Below, one piece after another: positions 1 through 6,758 of a stretch of DNA of 6,965 nt. Under the pieces are notes generated by a model. It was not told the origin of the DNA. It searched no databases and saw only the letters and a list, made by a program, of their open reading frames with translations. The translations under genes and the position numbers were made by a program. Source of the stretch: an uncultured Eubacteriales bacterium (lineage in GTDB: Bacteria; Bacillota; Clostridia; Lachnospirales; Anaerotignaceae); NCBI GenBank assembly GCA_959604475.1, contig CAUHBX010000047.1, positions 1 to 6,965 of the forward strand, given 5' to 3'. The stretch's first letter is position 1. Each line of letters begins with the position of its first letter.

Positions 1-37
1 AGAATATAAGAAGAAGTTTTTATCACTTAAATATATA

Positions 38-43
38 TATAAT
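38..43 (+). promoter_or_regulatory. Candidate -10 box for the LysR-type gene
   Basis: A perfect TATAAT sits 28 bases before the ATG at 72, inside a very AT-rich leader (31-56). No good -35 hexamer lies 16 to 18 bases upstream; the best nearby is a T-rich run at 17-22 with only 15 bp spacing. The box may be fortuitous in this AT-rich stretch, or it may be an activator-dependent promoter. LysR genes are often autoregulated and divergent from their target, which would lie left of the window. Confidence 0.35.
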
Positions 44-71
44 TAAATTAATTTCAACTGGATGTGATTAT

Positions 72-959
72 ATGACACTTTATACATGCAAAATATTCGA
101 TTCTGTTGTACTGCATGGAAGCTTTGTAAAAGCCTCTAAGGCCCTTAACCTTACTCCGTCAGCAATCAGCCATACCATCTCCGCCCTTGAAGATGAAATG
201 GGTTTTTCACTATTTATCCGGACCAGGAACGGGGTATGCCTTACCAGAAACGGAGAAAGGCTTTTGCCGTCTATCCGCCGTATGCTTCAGGATGAAGAAA
301 GCCTTAAGCAGGAGGCAGGACAAATCAGGGGGGTATCAAACGGAACCGTCAGGATAGGCTCTTACAACAGCACTACAATAAGATGGCTTACTAAAATAAT
401 AAAGTCATTCCACCAAAAATATCCTGATATTGATATACAGGTATATGAAAGCGGCTATGATGATATAAAATACTGGGTAGAAACATCTGTGGTTGACATT
501 GCGTTCGTGACAAAGGACCTTATACCCAACAAGGACGTACTGCTTCTTCATAAGGATATGCTCGTATGTGTAACTCCCAATGATTTTATACCCGAAAACA
601 AGACATATATAACCATAGCAGAAATTAAAAAAATGCCTATTATAATGCAGGCACAGGGAAGTGACAGAGATACAAAGGAATTTTTAAGAAAAAACAATAT
701 TCCTGTCCAATCTTCATTCCATATTTGCGCAAATACATCTATAACCGCAATGGTAGAAAGCGGTTTAGGGATAAGTATTATGCCGATAATGCTTTTTGAT
801 GAAAAACCCAAGAACGTAAATATTTATCCGATTGACCCGCCTGAGTACAGAATTTTGGGGCTTGTATGCTCACATCCGGAGGCCATCAGCCCGGCGGCAA
901 AAAAAATGAGGGAAGAAATACTTTCGTTTATGCAGGAAAATGATTTAATTAATTTATAA
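72..959 (+). CDS. LysR-family transcriptional regulator
   Basis: A 295-residue protein with the usual LysR length and two-domain layout. Residues 2-62 form the winged helix-turn-helix; the stretch SFVKASKALNLTPSAISHTI (17-36) is the classic LysR recognition motif, followed by LEDEMGFSLFIR (39-50). A linker helix (about 64-88) leads to a periplasmic-binding-protein-like effector domain (about 92-290), with the family-typical segment MVESGLGISIMP at 227-238. It should bind DNA as a tetramer and respond to a small molecule. The effector cannot be read from the sequence, and the target gene is not visible; LysR targets are commonly divergent neighbours, here off the left edge. The start is the first in-frame ATG after a weak GGA at 60-62; the ATG at 62 is followed at once by a stop. 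The gene converges on the sigma-54 activator and ends in a shared hairpin. The family call is secure; the function is unknown. Confidence 0.95.
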   Translation: MTLYTCKIFDSVVLHGSFVKASKALNLTPSAISHTISALEDEMGFSLFIRTRNGVCLTRNGERLLPSIRRMLQDEESLKQEAGQIRGVSNGTVRIGSYNSTTIRWLTKIIKSFHQKYPDIDIQVYESGYDDIKYWVETSVVDIAFVTKDLIPNKDVLLLHKDMLVCVTPNDFIPENKTYITIAEIKKMPIIMQAQGSDRDTKEFLRKNNIPVQSSFHICANTSITAMVESGLGISIMPIMLFDEKPKNVNIYPIDPPEYRILGLVCSHPEAISPAAKKMREEILSFMQENDLINL

Positions 960-985
960 AAAGCTGCCGCTTTGCGGCAGCTTTT
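959..985. terminator. Bidirectional intrinsic terminator between convergent genes
   Basis: A perfect 12-bp inverted repeat (arms 959-970 and 974-985, core GCTGCCGC/GCGGCAGC) with a 3-base TTT loop. Reading +, the stem ends in TTTT after the LysR gene; reading -, it ends in TTTTT after the sigma-54 activator. The left arm begins on the last base of the LysR stop codon, and the right arm lies 2 bases from the activator's stop codon (988-990). It should stop transcription from both sides. Confidence 0.93.
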
Positions 986-987
986 AC

Positions 988-2397
988 TTAATTGCTATCT
1001 CCATAACGTTCACGGTTAAGGTCAATACCGTACTTGTCTATTTTTTTATACAAAAGGCTTTTATGAATTCCCAGCTCATCAGCAGCCCTTCTGCAGTTCC
1101 AGCCGTTTCGTCTCAGCTCCTCCAATATAATGCTTTTTTCATATTCATCCATAAGGTTTGATAGCCTTTTAATATCTGAGCTTTTTCCCTCCCCTACCTT
1201 ATGGCTTGCAACCATTTTGGACGGCAAATCCATAAGCCGTATTTTAAATGAGTCACATGAGGCATATGCGCTTTTTATAATATTGTCCAGCTCCCTAATA
1301 TTACCGGGCCACGAATATCCCGTAAAGCAGTCCAGCACCTCATTTGAAAGCATAATGTTAGTTTTATATTCTTTGTTCAGCCTGCTTAAAAAATGTCTTG
1401 CGAGCACAGGTATATCGCTTTTCCTTTTCCTTAAAGGCGGCATTTCTATATTTATTACGTTCAGCCTGTAATAAAGGTCCTCTCTGAACTGTCCGTTTTC
1501 AATCATTTCCTCTAGGTTTTTTCTGGTAGCCGCAATAATCCTTATATCTACAGGAATAGTCTTATAACCTCCGATTTTTTCAATTTCCTTCTCTTGAAGA
1601 ACCCTAAGCAGCTTAGCCTGCATATTAAGCGGCATATCGCCGATTTCATCGAGAAAAAGTGTTCCCTCATTAGCCAGTTCAATTTTTCCCTTTTTTCCGC
1701 CTTTCTTCGCCCCAGTAAACGAGCCCTCCTCATAACCAAAAAGCTCCGATTCCAACAGGTCGCCCGGTATGGCAGCACAGTTTATGCTTATCATAGGCTT
1801 ATCCCTTCGGTCCCCAGCATTATGAATAGCATTTGCAAATACTTCTTTACCAGTCCCTGTTTCACCTGTAAGCAGCACCGGAAATGACGTTCTGGCAGCC
1901 TTCATTCCCTGTTTTTTTGCCTCATTGAAAACCTCGCTGGAGCCAAGCGCCTCCTCAAAATAATTGCCCGTATTTTTAAGATATTCATCCTTATAGTATT
2001 CTAGCTCATTATATTTTTTCATAAGCTTCTGAGCCGAGTCCATTGTCTGCAGCCGGAATTTAACTTGGGCGATAGCCCCGATTGCCTTTCCTTCCTCATC
2101 CCAGACTCCAGTCCTGTTTACTATCACAAGAGCGTCCTCGGTAAAGCCGGTATCCTCACCTATTCTGATTATTTCTCCTTCTTCGCTGCCGTTATTTTCC
2201 ATAAGATGCGGGAGCTTTGTCGTTTGAATAACCTCGTTGATATTTTTACCTACGGCCTCCTCCTTAGAGGTTTTTAAAAAGTTGCAGTATTTATCGTTAA
2301 TATCGGATATAAGTCCATTTTTGTCCATAATAACAAATCCGTCGTCGGTAATATTTAAAAATTCCTTTAATATATATTTGTAATCCCTGTCTTCCAT
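988..2397 (-). CDS. Sigma-54-dependent transcriptional activator (PAS, AAA+, Fis-type HTH)
   Basis: A 469-residue bacterial enhancer-binding protein. An N-terminal PAS-like sensor (about 10-115) is followed by a short helical linker (about 117-150). The AAA+ domain (about 150-390) has Walker A GETGTGKE (178-185), the sigma-54 contact loop GSFTGA (225-230), Walker B GTLFLDE (245-251) and the arginine-finger segment FREDLYYRL (304-312). The C-terminus is a Fis-type HTH (about 418-458). It would use ATP hydrolysis to remodel sigma-54 RNA polymerase at a -24/-12 promoter. There is no receiver domain, so the PAS domain, not a phosphorelay, is the likely input; its ligand is unknown. The contact loop is GSFTGA, not the canonical GAFTGA, with the key Thr and Gly kept. 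The start has AGGAG 8 to 12 bases upstream. Related clostridial proteins often control a neighbouring catabolic operon, but none is visible here. Confidence 0.95.
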   Translation of the reverse strand: MEDRDYKYILKEFLNITDDGFVIMDKNGLISDINDKYCNFLKTSKEEAVGKNINEVIQTTKLPHLMENNGSEEGEIIRIGEDTGFTEDALVIVNRTGVWDEEGKAIGAIAQVKFRLQTMDSAQKLMKKYNELEYYKDEYLKNTGNYFEEALGSSEVFNEAKKQGMKAARTSFPVLLTGETGTGKEVFANAIHNAGDRRDKPMISINCAAIPGDLLESELFGYEEGSFTGAKKGGKKGKIELANEGTLFLDEIGDMPLNMQAKLLRVLQEKEIEKIGGYKTIPVDIRIIAATRKNLEEMIENGQFREDLYYRLNVINIEMPPLRKRKSDIPVLARHFLSRLNKEYKTNIMLSNEVLDCFTGYSWPGNIRELDNIIKSAYASCDSFKIRLMDLPSKMVASHKVGEGKSSDIKRLSNLMDEYEKSIILEELRRNGWNCRRAADELGIHKSLLYKKIDKYGIDLNRERYGDSN

Positions 2398-2428
2398 GGG
2401 TATCTCTCCTAAAATTTAATGTGTTTAT

Positions 2429-2458
2429 ATTATATAGTATTTCAAACTCAAATAGCAA
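2429..2458 (-). promoter_or_regulatory. Likely sigma-A promoter of the sigma-54 activator gene
   Basis: On the - strand, TTGCTA (2453-2458, four of six matches to the -35 consensus) is separated by 18 bp from a perfect TATAAT (2429-2434). It lies between the lipoprotein terminator and the activator's ribosome binding site, predicting a start of transcription near 2422 and a leader of about 25 bases. The activator is therefore probably its own transcription unit. Confidence 0.6.
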
Positions 2459-2465
2459 TATAAAA

Positions 2466-2491
2466 AGAGGCAGCACATAAGTACCGCCTCT
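2466..2491 (-). terminator. Intrinsic terminator of the lipoprotein gene
   Basis: In the - strand transcript an 11-bp stem (arms 2481-2491 and 2466-2476) closes on a 4-base loop and is followed by a U-run at 2462-2465. It starts 3 bases after the lipoprotein stop codon. Two of the pairs are G-U wobbles in the - strand RNA and would be A-C mismatches in the + strand RNA, so the fold is specific to the - strand transcript. Confidence 0.88.
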
Positions 2492-2494
2492 CTA

Positions 2495-3202
2495 TTAAAT
2501 CATTCCTGTTATGGATTCTTCATTGTCTATTGAGTATGCATATCCAAATATAAGCATATCATCCTTGTCGGAACCGTAGGGAGTATTGTTAAAGCCCGTA
2601 AGTCCCTTGCCCTTGGTATATGTCCTTTGCTCTGTATACTTTCCATCTTTATAGCCCTCGGCCTCCACCTCAGTTATGGTTTTAAAGCTGTCCTCGGTAA
2701 CCTCGGTAATTGTTGTTTTAGCCGTAAGCTCCTTGCCGTCAAGCTCTACCGTCTGCTCCCAGTTCCCGCCCTCTTCTATATTTCCTGAAAGTACAACCAA
2801 ATCCTTGAGCTTTGAATATACATTATTTTTGCTTTCAGCCATAGGGTCTTCATTTGTTACGCTCTCAATTATAGTATTATTTGAAATTGTGTATGTTACA
2901 TAGAAGATCCTGTCGCCGTCCTCATCAGTCCCGCGTTCATCGTTCATGGCTCCCGCATATTTGTATACAGTCATTGCTTCATTTTTTTCAACACCGTCAA
3001 ATTTAACCTCAAACCCGGCTTCCGCATATCCGTTATACGAGCGGTATAGGTTATCATCAGGGAAGTAATCCTTTACAGCCTCTAAGTATTTATCTTCCTG
3101 CTGCTGTACATTTTGTCCTGGATTGTCCGTGCCGCTTTTAGTACAGCCAATCAGTGAAAATGCCAATACGGCAGACAATGCAAAATATAATGATTTTTTC
3201 AT
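2495..3202 (-). CDS. Secreted lipoprotein of unknown function
   Basis: A 235-residue protein with a lipoprotein signal peptide: MKK, a hydrophobic core (about 4-18), and lipobox LIGC with the lipidated cysteine at 20. After Lgt and Lsp processing it should be anchored on the outer face of the membrane. A short polar linker (21-36) leads to an acidic domain without further membrane segments. Its alternating hydrophobic/polar strands (for example 98-114, 149-167 and 172-196) suggest a mainly beta fold. There is no cysteine beyond the lipidated one and no catalytic motif I can identify. I do not recognise the family. The start is supported by AGGAGGG ending 7 bases before the ATG. It has its own candidate promoter and a strong terminator, so it is probably monocistronic, although no clear terminator separates it from the SipL-like gene upstream. 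Confidence 0.87.
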   Translation of the reverse strand: MKKSLYFALSAVLAFSLIGCTKSGTDNPGQNVQQQEDKYLEAVKDYFPDDNLYRSYNGYAEAGFEVKFDGVEKNEAMTVYKYAGAMNDERGTDEDGDRIFYVTYTISNNTIIESVTNEDPMAESKNNVYSKLKDLVVLSGNIEEGGNWEQTVELDGKELTAKTTITEVTEDSFKTITEVEAEGYKDGKYTEQRTYTKGKGLTGFNNTPYGSDKDDMLIFGYAYSIDNEESITGMI

Positions 3203-3238
3203 CTTAAGTCCCTCCTAAATTGCCTTTATCATATGTTT

Positions 3239-3267
3239 ATTATATACTTAAACGCACTTCAGCACAA
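3239..3267 (-). promoter_or_regulatory. Candidate sigma-A promoter of the lipoprotein gene
   Basis: On the - strand a perfect TATAAT (3239-3244) lies exactly 17 bp after TTGTGC (3262-3267), which matches only the TTG half of the -35 consensus. It predicts transcription from about 3232 and a leader of about 30 bases before the ATG at 3202. It falls wholly in the 85-base gap after the SipL-like gene. Confidence 0.5.
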
Positions 3268-3287
3268 CAGCGCATAAATTAAGTTAG

Positions 3288-4859
3288 TTATACAAATTTC
3301 TTAAGTATTAAAAATCTCTGCCCAGGATAGATGAGGTCGGGATTGTCAATTTTGTTTTTGTTAAGCCTAACTATATCGTCTACCGTTGTATGATATTTTT
3401 TTGCGATATTCCATAGCGTATCTCCCTTTTTAACCGTATAAATCACAGCCCCGCCGCTGATAGGGCAGTCCTGAGGGTTCTCAGACTCGGTAATATCCAC
3501 AATTATGCCGCATTTTTTATTTTCACACGCCACAACATCAAAGCTTACTGTTATGCGTATTTCCGCCTCTTTTTCCGAAAGCATGCTGAAGCTGATATCC
3601 TCTATTTCTGTAACAACATCCAAGGACATATTATCGTTTACGCCTTTTATTTCAATTGCCTGCGAAAAAGGAATGGAGGTTTCAATGACATTTAACGGTG
3701 TATTATCGTCCTTTGCTATATACATAAGCTTCATGTCGGCGGTTCCGTCCACATTTATTATGTTGTCCGTAGCGCTTACTCTGCCGTTCCTTATATTTCC
3801 CCATACCTTTACAATCTGCATCATATCAGGCTGTTTGGCCTCTGTTGACACCGAGCCCCTGAATGTACCCTGTGCCTTGTTTCTTCCGTACAGTTCAATA
3901 TATTCCACGTCTTTTTTTGTAATATCTACAGGAGCCGAAAGGGAATAGGCATCCTCCAGTATTGTGTTTGATTTTCTGCTGAAAGACTTTATAACAACCC
4001 CTACTGTAACGTCTACATCAATCGCCCTTGGTTCTCCGCTGCTGTCAGCAGCAATATCCGCATTGACATTTATAGGCTTCATTCTCACCATACAGAACAT
4101 ATCATCGTCGGCCTTCGGTATATCAATGCTTCCGTTGAACGGAACTGAAAACTCCGCTGAGTCAATCGTAAATTCCTCGTCTGTGCTTACATACATAACA
4201 CAGATTTTAAAATCACCCTTCACCTGCGCCAGTCCGTCCGCCGCCCTTACTTCTCTATGGCAGATTTCCGCTGTAGTCTCAAGTATTTCTGCAATATCGG
4301 GCTTACCGGCAGGCAGTTTAAGCTCTTCCCTGACAGTAAATTCCTCCGTGATATGTTCGTTTATGTTTCCGGTGTTCATAATGCCTGTCTTAGTCTGAAG
4401 CGAATCATCACCCGTTACTCCCTTTACAGCCTCGACCTCGTCGCTGTTGCTCCATGTGGCCTTAACCCCGGTTACAGCCTTCACGTTTATCTTTCTGTCG
4501 TTTATAAGCCTGTAATCTGTATGTATGATTTCCGGTATAATATCTGCGTCTGTATCCTCGGTTATGCCGTCGGACACTATGTAGTCCTCAATGGAAAATT
4601 CGGCTTTCATAAAACTGATTTGACGGTCTGATTTTCTTCCGTAATATAGTACCGATACCAAAAGTCTACCCGAAAAATTTATACGCCCCTGTTCGGTTTT
4701 GACCTTATCGATTACCACATCCTCGTCTGCCTTAAGTATCTGATATATGTCCGGATTGATATCGGGTACAATCATATCTCCTTCTGTCAGGAGCTGAACA
4801 TTTTCGCCGCTTCCCCTGCTGTTAAGTGTAATCTTCTCTGTTGCCGCTTCCAATGGCAT
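3288..4859 (-). CDS. sipL: SipL-like spore coat morphogenetic protein (SPOCS/DUF3794 domains plus LysM)
   Basis: A 523-residue protein. Three beta-rich SPOCS (DUF3794)-type segments can be made out at about 30-130, 180-290 and 345-445; the first contains the family-typical MIVPDINPDIYQILKADEDV (29-48). A C-terminal LysM domain covers about 473-519, with YTVKKGDTLWNIAKKYHTT at 474-492 and NPDLIYPGQRFLI at 506-518. There is no signal peptide or membrane segment, as expected for a mother-cell cytoplasmic protein. In Clostridioides difficile, SipL has this architecture and uses its LysM to bind SpoIVA, anchoring the coat on the forespore; it is the functional counterpart of SpoVID. I chose the ATG at 4859 because GGGAGG (4867-4872) lies 7 bases before it. 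An upstream in-frame GTG at 4901 would add 14 residues but would place this site inside the coding region. It follows lepB by 63 bases. Another DUF3794/LysM paralogue is possible. Confidence 0.9.
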   Translation of the reverse strand: MPLEAATEKITLNSRGSGENVQLLTEGDMIVPDINPDIYQILKADEDVVIDKVKTEQGRINFSGRLLVSVLYYGRKSDRQISFMKAEFSIEDYIVSDGITEDTDADIIPEIIHTDYRLINDRKINVKAVTGVKATWSNSDEVEAVKGVTGDDSLQTKTGIMNTGNINEHITEEFTVREELKLPAGKPDIAEILETTAEICHREVRAADGLAQVKGDFKICVMYVSTDEEFTIDSAEFSVPFNGSIDIPKADDDMFCMVRMKPINVNADIAADSSGEPRAIDVDVTVGVVIKSFSRKSNTILEDAYSLSAPVDITKKDVEYIELYGRNKAQGTFRGSVSTEAKQPDMMQIVKVWGNIRNGRVSATDNIINVDGTADMKLMYIAKDDNTPLNVIETSIPFSQAIEIKGVNDNMSLDVVTEIEDISFSMLSEKEAEIRITVSFDVVACENKKCGIIVDITESENPQDCPISGGAVIYTVKKGDTLWNIAKKYHTTVDDIVRLNKNKIDNPDLIYPGQRFLILKKFV

Positions 4860-4866
4860 AAAATAA

Positions 4867-4872
4867 CCTCCC
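4867..4872 (-). promoter_or_regulatory. Ribosome binding site that fixes the SipL-like start
   Basis: GGGAGG on the - strand, 7 bases before the ATG at 4859. It selects this ATG over the in-frame GTG at 4901, which has no comparable site. Confidence 0.85.
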
Positions 4873-4922
4873 AAGTGTAATCTATATATAAATATAGTCA
4901 CCGGAAGGCTTTTTATGACTGC

Positions 4923-5432
4923 TTAATTAAATATTGTTATTTTATTCAAAGGAAAAAATCTTATGAGTACTCTTCCATAAATATCTTCAGTGCTTACAGT
5001 CCCGAATACCCTGCTGTCAATACTTTTTTCCCTATTATCACCCATCACGAAAACGCTGCCCTCAGGTATGGCCATATATACGTCTCCCTCTGTATATCCC
5101 TCTGCATAGGCCTCGTCCAAAAGCACTCCGTTAACATAGACATTGCCGTCGGTTATATGCAGGGTATCACCTCCAACGGCGATGACCCTCTTAATCATGT
5201 TCTCTGTATAATCGTCATCGTCAAAAACCACCAAATCTCCCCGGCCATAAATTCCTGCCTTCGCCGCAAAACGGCATATAGCGACTCGGTCTCCGTCATC
5301 TATTGAAGGATACATAGATACGCCTTCTACCTTGGCCGGCCATAAAAAAACAAACAGAAGCAATAATATAGCGGCAGCTTCAAATATAGCATGGGCCCAT
5401 TCCTTTGCAGATTTTATATTTTCTTCCCGCAT
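4923..5432 (-). CDS. lepB: Signal peptidase I
   Basis: A 169-residue type I signal peptidase (family S26), the short single-anchor form typical of Gram-positives. Residues 1-13 are cytoplasmic, one membrane segment spans about 14-31, and the catalytic domain faces outward. Conserved boxes are visible: VEGVSMYPSI (35-44) with the nucleophile Ser39, GDLVVF (65-70), MIKRVIAVGGD (79-89) with the general base Lys81, and GDNREKSIDSR (131-141). It removes signal peptides from secreted preproteins but not from lipoproteins. I chose the ATG at 5432. A TTG start at 5456 would add 8 residues, but it lies 2 bases past a hairpin and has no ribosome binding site. The only Shine-Dalgarno-like run, AGGGGG (5446-5451), is 13 bases from the ATG, longer than usual. 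The gene follows cdaR across a terminator-like hairpin. The lepB/sip family has many paralogues, so the exact symbol is tentative. Confidence 0.95.
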   Translation of the reverse strand: MREENIKSAKEWAHAIFEAAAILLLLFVFLWPAKVEGVSMYPSIDDGDRVAICRFAAKAGIYGRGDLVVFDDDDYTENMIKRVIAVGGDTLHITDGNVYVNGVLLDEAYAEGYTEGDVYMAIPEGSVFVMGDNREKSIDSRVFGTVSTEDIYGRVLIRFFPLNKITIFN

Positions 5433-5445
5433 AATAAAATTCGTG

Positions 5446-5451
5446 CCCCCT
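5446..5451 (-). promoter_or_regulatory. Widely spaced ribosome binding site of lepB
   Basis: AGGGGG on the - strand, five of six matches to AGGAGG, with 13 bases to the ATG at 5432. It begins 7 bases after the hairpin stem. Both features suggest modest translation, or a start influenced by RNA structure. Confidence 0.55.
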
Positions 5452-5458
5452 GCCAAAA

Positions 5459-5488
5459 ACGGGAAGGCCTCAAGGATTGCCTTCCCGT
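5459..5488 (-). terminator. Terminator-like hairpin between cdaR and lepB
   Basis: A perfect 10-bp inverted repeat (arms 5459-5468 and 5479-5488, ACGGGAAGGC/GCCTTCCCGT) with a 10-base loop, starting 7 bases after the cdaR stop codon. On the - strand it is followed by TTTTT (5454-5458), as in an intrinsic terminator. It lies only 26 bases before the lepB ATG with no room for a promoter between them, so it may be a partial terminator or an mRNA-stabilising 3' end that lets some transcription through to lepB. Confidence 0.8.
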
Positions 5489-5495
5489 AATTTTT

Positions 5496-6758
5496 TTAAG
5501 AAACAGTAACCGTAACCGAAGCACCTTCGCTGACCATTGTTATACCTTCAGGCAAAGTAAATATCAGAGGTACATCCTCATATGTACCAGCCTCGTAGTC
5601 TGTCAAGTCTACCGAGGCCTTTATATCGTCTGCGCTTACGGTTTCAACAGCGCTGCTTGCGCCTCTGACAGTAATACTGATATCGCCGCTGTCAATTTCG
5701 GCAAATAACCCTTCGGGTGTGGTTGCGTTGTCCGTTATGCTTTCAGAAGGTATTGTCAATTCCTTCTCCTCTTCCTGCTCAACATTAACTGTAACCGTCA
5801 CAGTCTTTACAGCGCTTTCTCCTCCCACAGTACGGACGCCTTCTGGCAGGTAGTCCTGTATGTTATACTCCTGCGTAATATTCTCCTGCGCTCCGTTTAT
5901 ATCAACATCAGGCAGCCTTATGACCCCAATGACAGCCAGCTCGTCACTGCTGCCGGCAACGTCTATATAATCGGGGCTAATGCTCACATCCGTAACCTCA
6001 TATCCAGCGGCCGCCCTGCCAGTAATATCGGCGGCGACTCTAACTGATTTGAGGTTGTCCATACTTATTTTTACAGAAAGCTCCTTAGAACTGAAGGTCA
6101 CTTTATTAACAGCATTTCCCTCCGCATCGTATGCAACGGGTACAGCAGTTATTACGGTATCATTCTCTAGCTTTTCAGGTGTGACCTCAACCCTGACCTC
6201 GGCAATGCTGTTAATAATACTCTTTGCTCCGTAAGCGGTTATAGTGCTTGGAGATGCTACAGCGTTTATAAGCTCCCTAACGCTGGCATCGCTGTAATTT
6301 ACGACCGGCTTAACGGTAAAATCCTCATTTATATACGGCTGTATATCAACCATCACGTTCTGAACAGATTTCGAGAGTATCTCAAAGCTATTGTTGACAA
6401 CGCTTGGTATAACTATATTAACCGGAACGGAAACCGGCTCTCCGTTATAAGAATATATTACGTTGTCCAAATCCACAATAGCCTGAACCTTCGTACTGCT
6501 TTGTGACAGTGTATCAAGTGCAAGCCTTTGGCCCCTGAGCCTTACGGTAATCCTCGTCGAAGAAATCTCGTCCTCATTTACAACAACATACCCTCTCTCA
6601 AAGAGGGACTCCTGATTTTGAATTTGTATAGTAGCCGAATAAGAACGCGTCTCAAGCGGATTTTCAGTATTTATAACAGTGAACCAAAGCCCTATTGCTA
6701 TGGCGAGGGAAAGAAGCTTCCATCCAATGTCCTTGGTGAATTTATTACTGCTGTTCAT
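5496..6758 (-). CDS. cdaR: YbbR-domain protein CdaR, partner of diadenylate cyclase
   Basis: A 420-residue membrane-anchored protein. A short cytoplasmic N-terminus is followed by one membrane segment (about 12-29, [17 protein letters not shown]) and four YbbR-type beta repeats at about 38-140, 146-233, 238-327 and 333-420. Repeat junctions show the usual pattern of a V-x-V-x-V strand closing each unit (for example 318-326 and 414-419). The protein ends with the fourth repeat. CdaR (YbbR) binds the membrane cyclase CdaA and modulates c-di-AMP synthesis from outside the cytoplasm. The assignment is strengthened because the gene overlaps the 3' end of cdaA by 14 bases, implying translational coupling; AGGCGG lies 7 bases before the ATG within the cdaA coding region. 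In many Firmicutes glmM follows directly; here a hairpin and lepB follow. Confidence 0.95.
   Translation of the reverse strand: MNSSNKFTKDIGWKLLSLAIAIGLWFTVINTENPLETRSYSATIQIQNQESLFERGYVVVNEDEISSTRITVRLRGQRLALDTLSQSSTKVQAIVDLDNVIYSYNGEPVSVPVNIVIPSVVNNSFEILSKSVQNVMVDIQPYINEDFTVKPVVNYSDASVRELINAVASPSTITAYGAKSIINSIAEVRVEVTPEKLENDTVITAVPVAYDAEGNAVNKVTFSSKELSVKISMDNLKSVRVAADITGRAAAGYEVTDVSISPDYIDVAGSSDELAVIGVIRLPDVDINGAQENITQEYNIQDYLPEGVRTVGGESAVKTVTVTVNVEQEEEKELTIPSESITDNATTPEGLFAEIDSGDISITVRGASSAVETVSADDIKASVDLTDYEAGTYEDVPLIFTLPEGITMVSEGASVTVTVS

Noticed and set aside
30..43. AT alternation before the LysR gene as a functional repeat
   Set aside because: Short low-complexity sequence typical of AT-rich leaders; no unit structure beyond TA steps.
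3262..3277. Possible terminator hairpin after the SipL-like gene
   Set aside because: Only about five pairs with two wobbles form around a 12-base loop, and no real U-run follows.
3505..4631. Open frames on the + strand opposite the SipL-like gene
   Set aside because: They are overlapping antisense frames over a well-supported coding region, with no recognisable domains.
4860..4901. GTG start at 4901 giving a 14-residue longer SipL-like protein
   Set aside because: It would bury the strong GGGAGG site at 4867-4872 inside the coding region; the ATG at 4859 has ideal spacing to that site, and SPOCS proteins commonly begin close to this point.
5433..5456. TTG start at 5456 giving an 8-residue longer signal peptidase
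   Set aside because: It lies in the T-run right after the hairpin with no ribosome binding site ahead, and the extra residues are not needed for the membrane anchor.
5446..5460. TGGCAGGGGGCACG-like stretch before lepB as a sigma-54 promoter
   Set aside because: The GG and GC dinucleotides are not at the required 10-base separation.
5539..5567. CTGATA-17-TATAAC as a promoter for lepB inside the 3' end of cdaR
   Set aside because: Match is weak, it lies within coding sequence, and any transcript from it would still meet the hairpin at 5459-5488.
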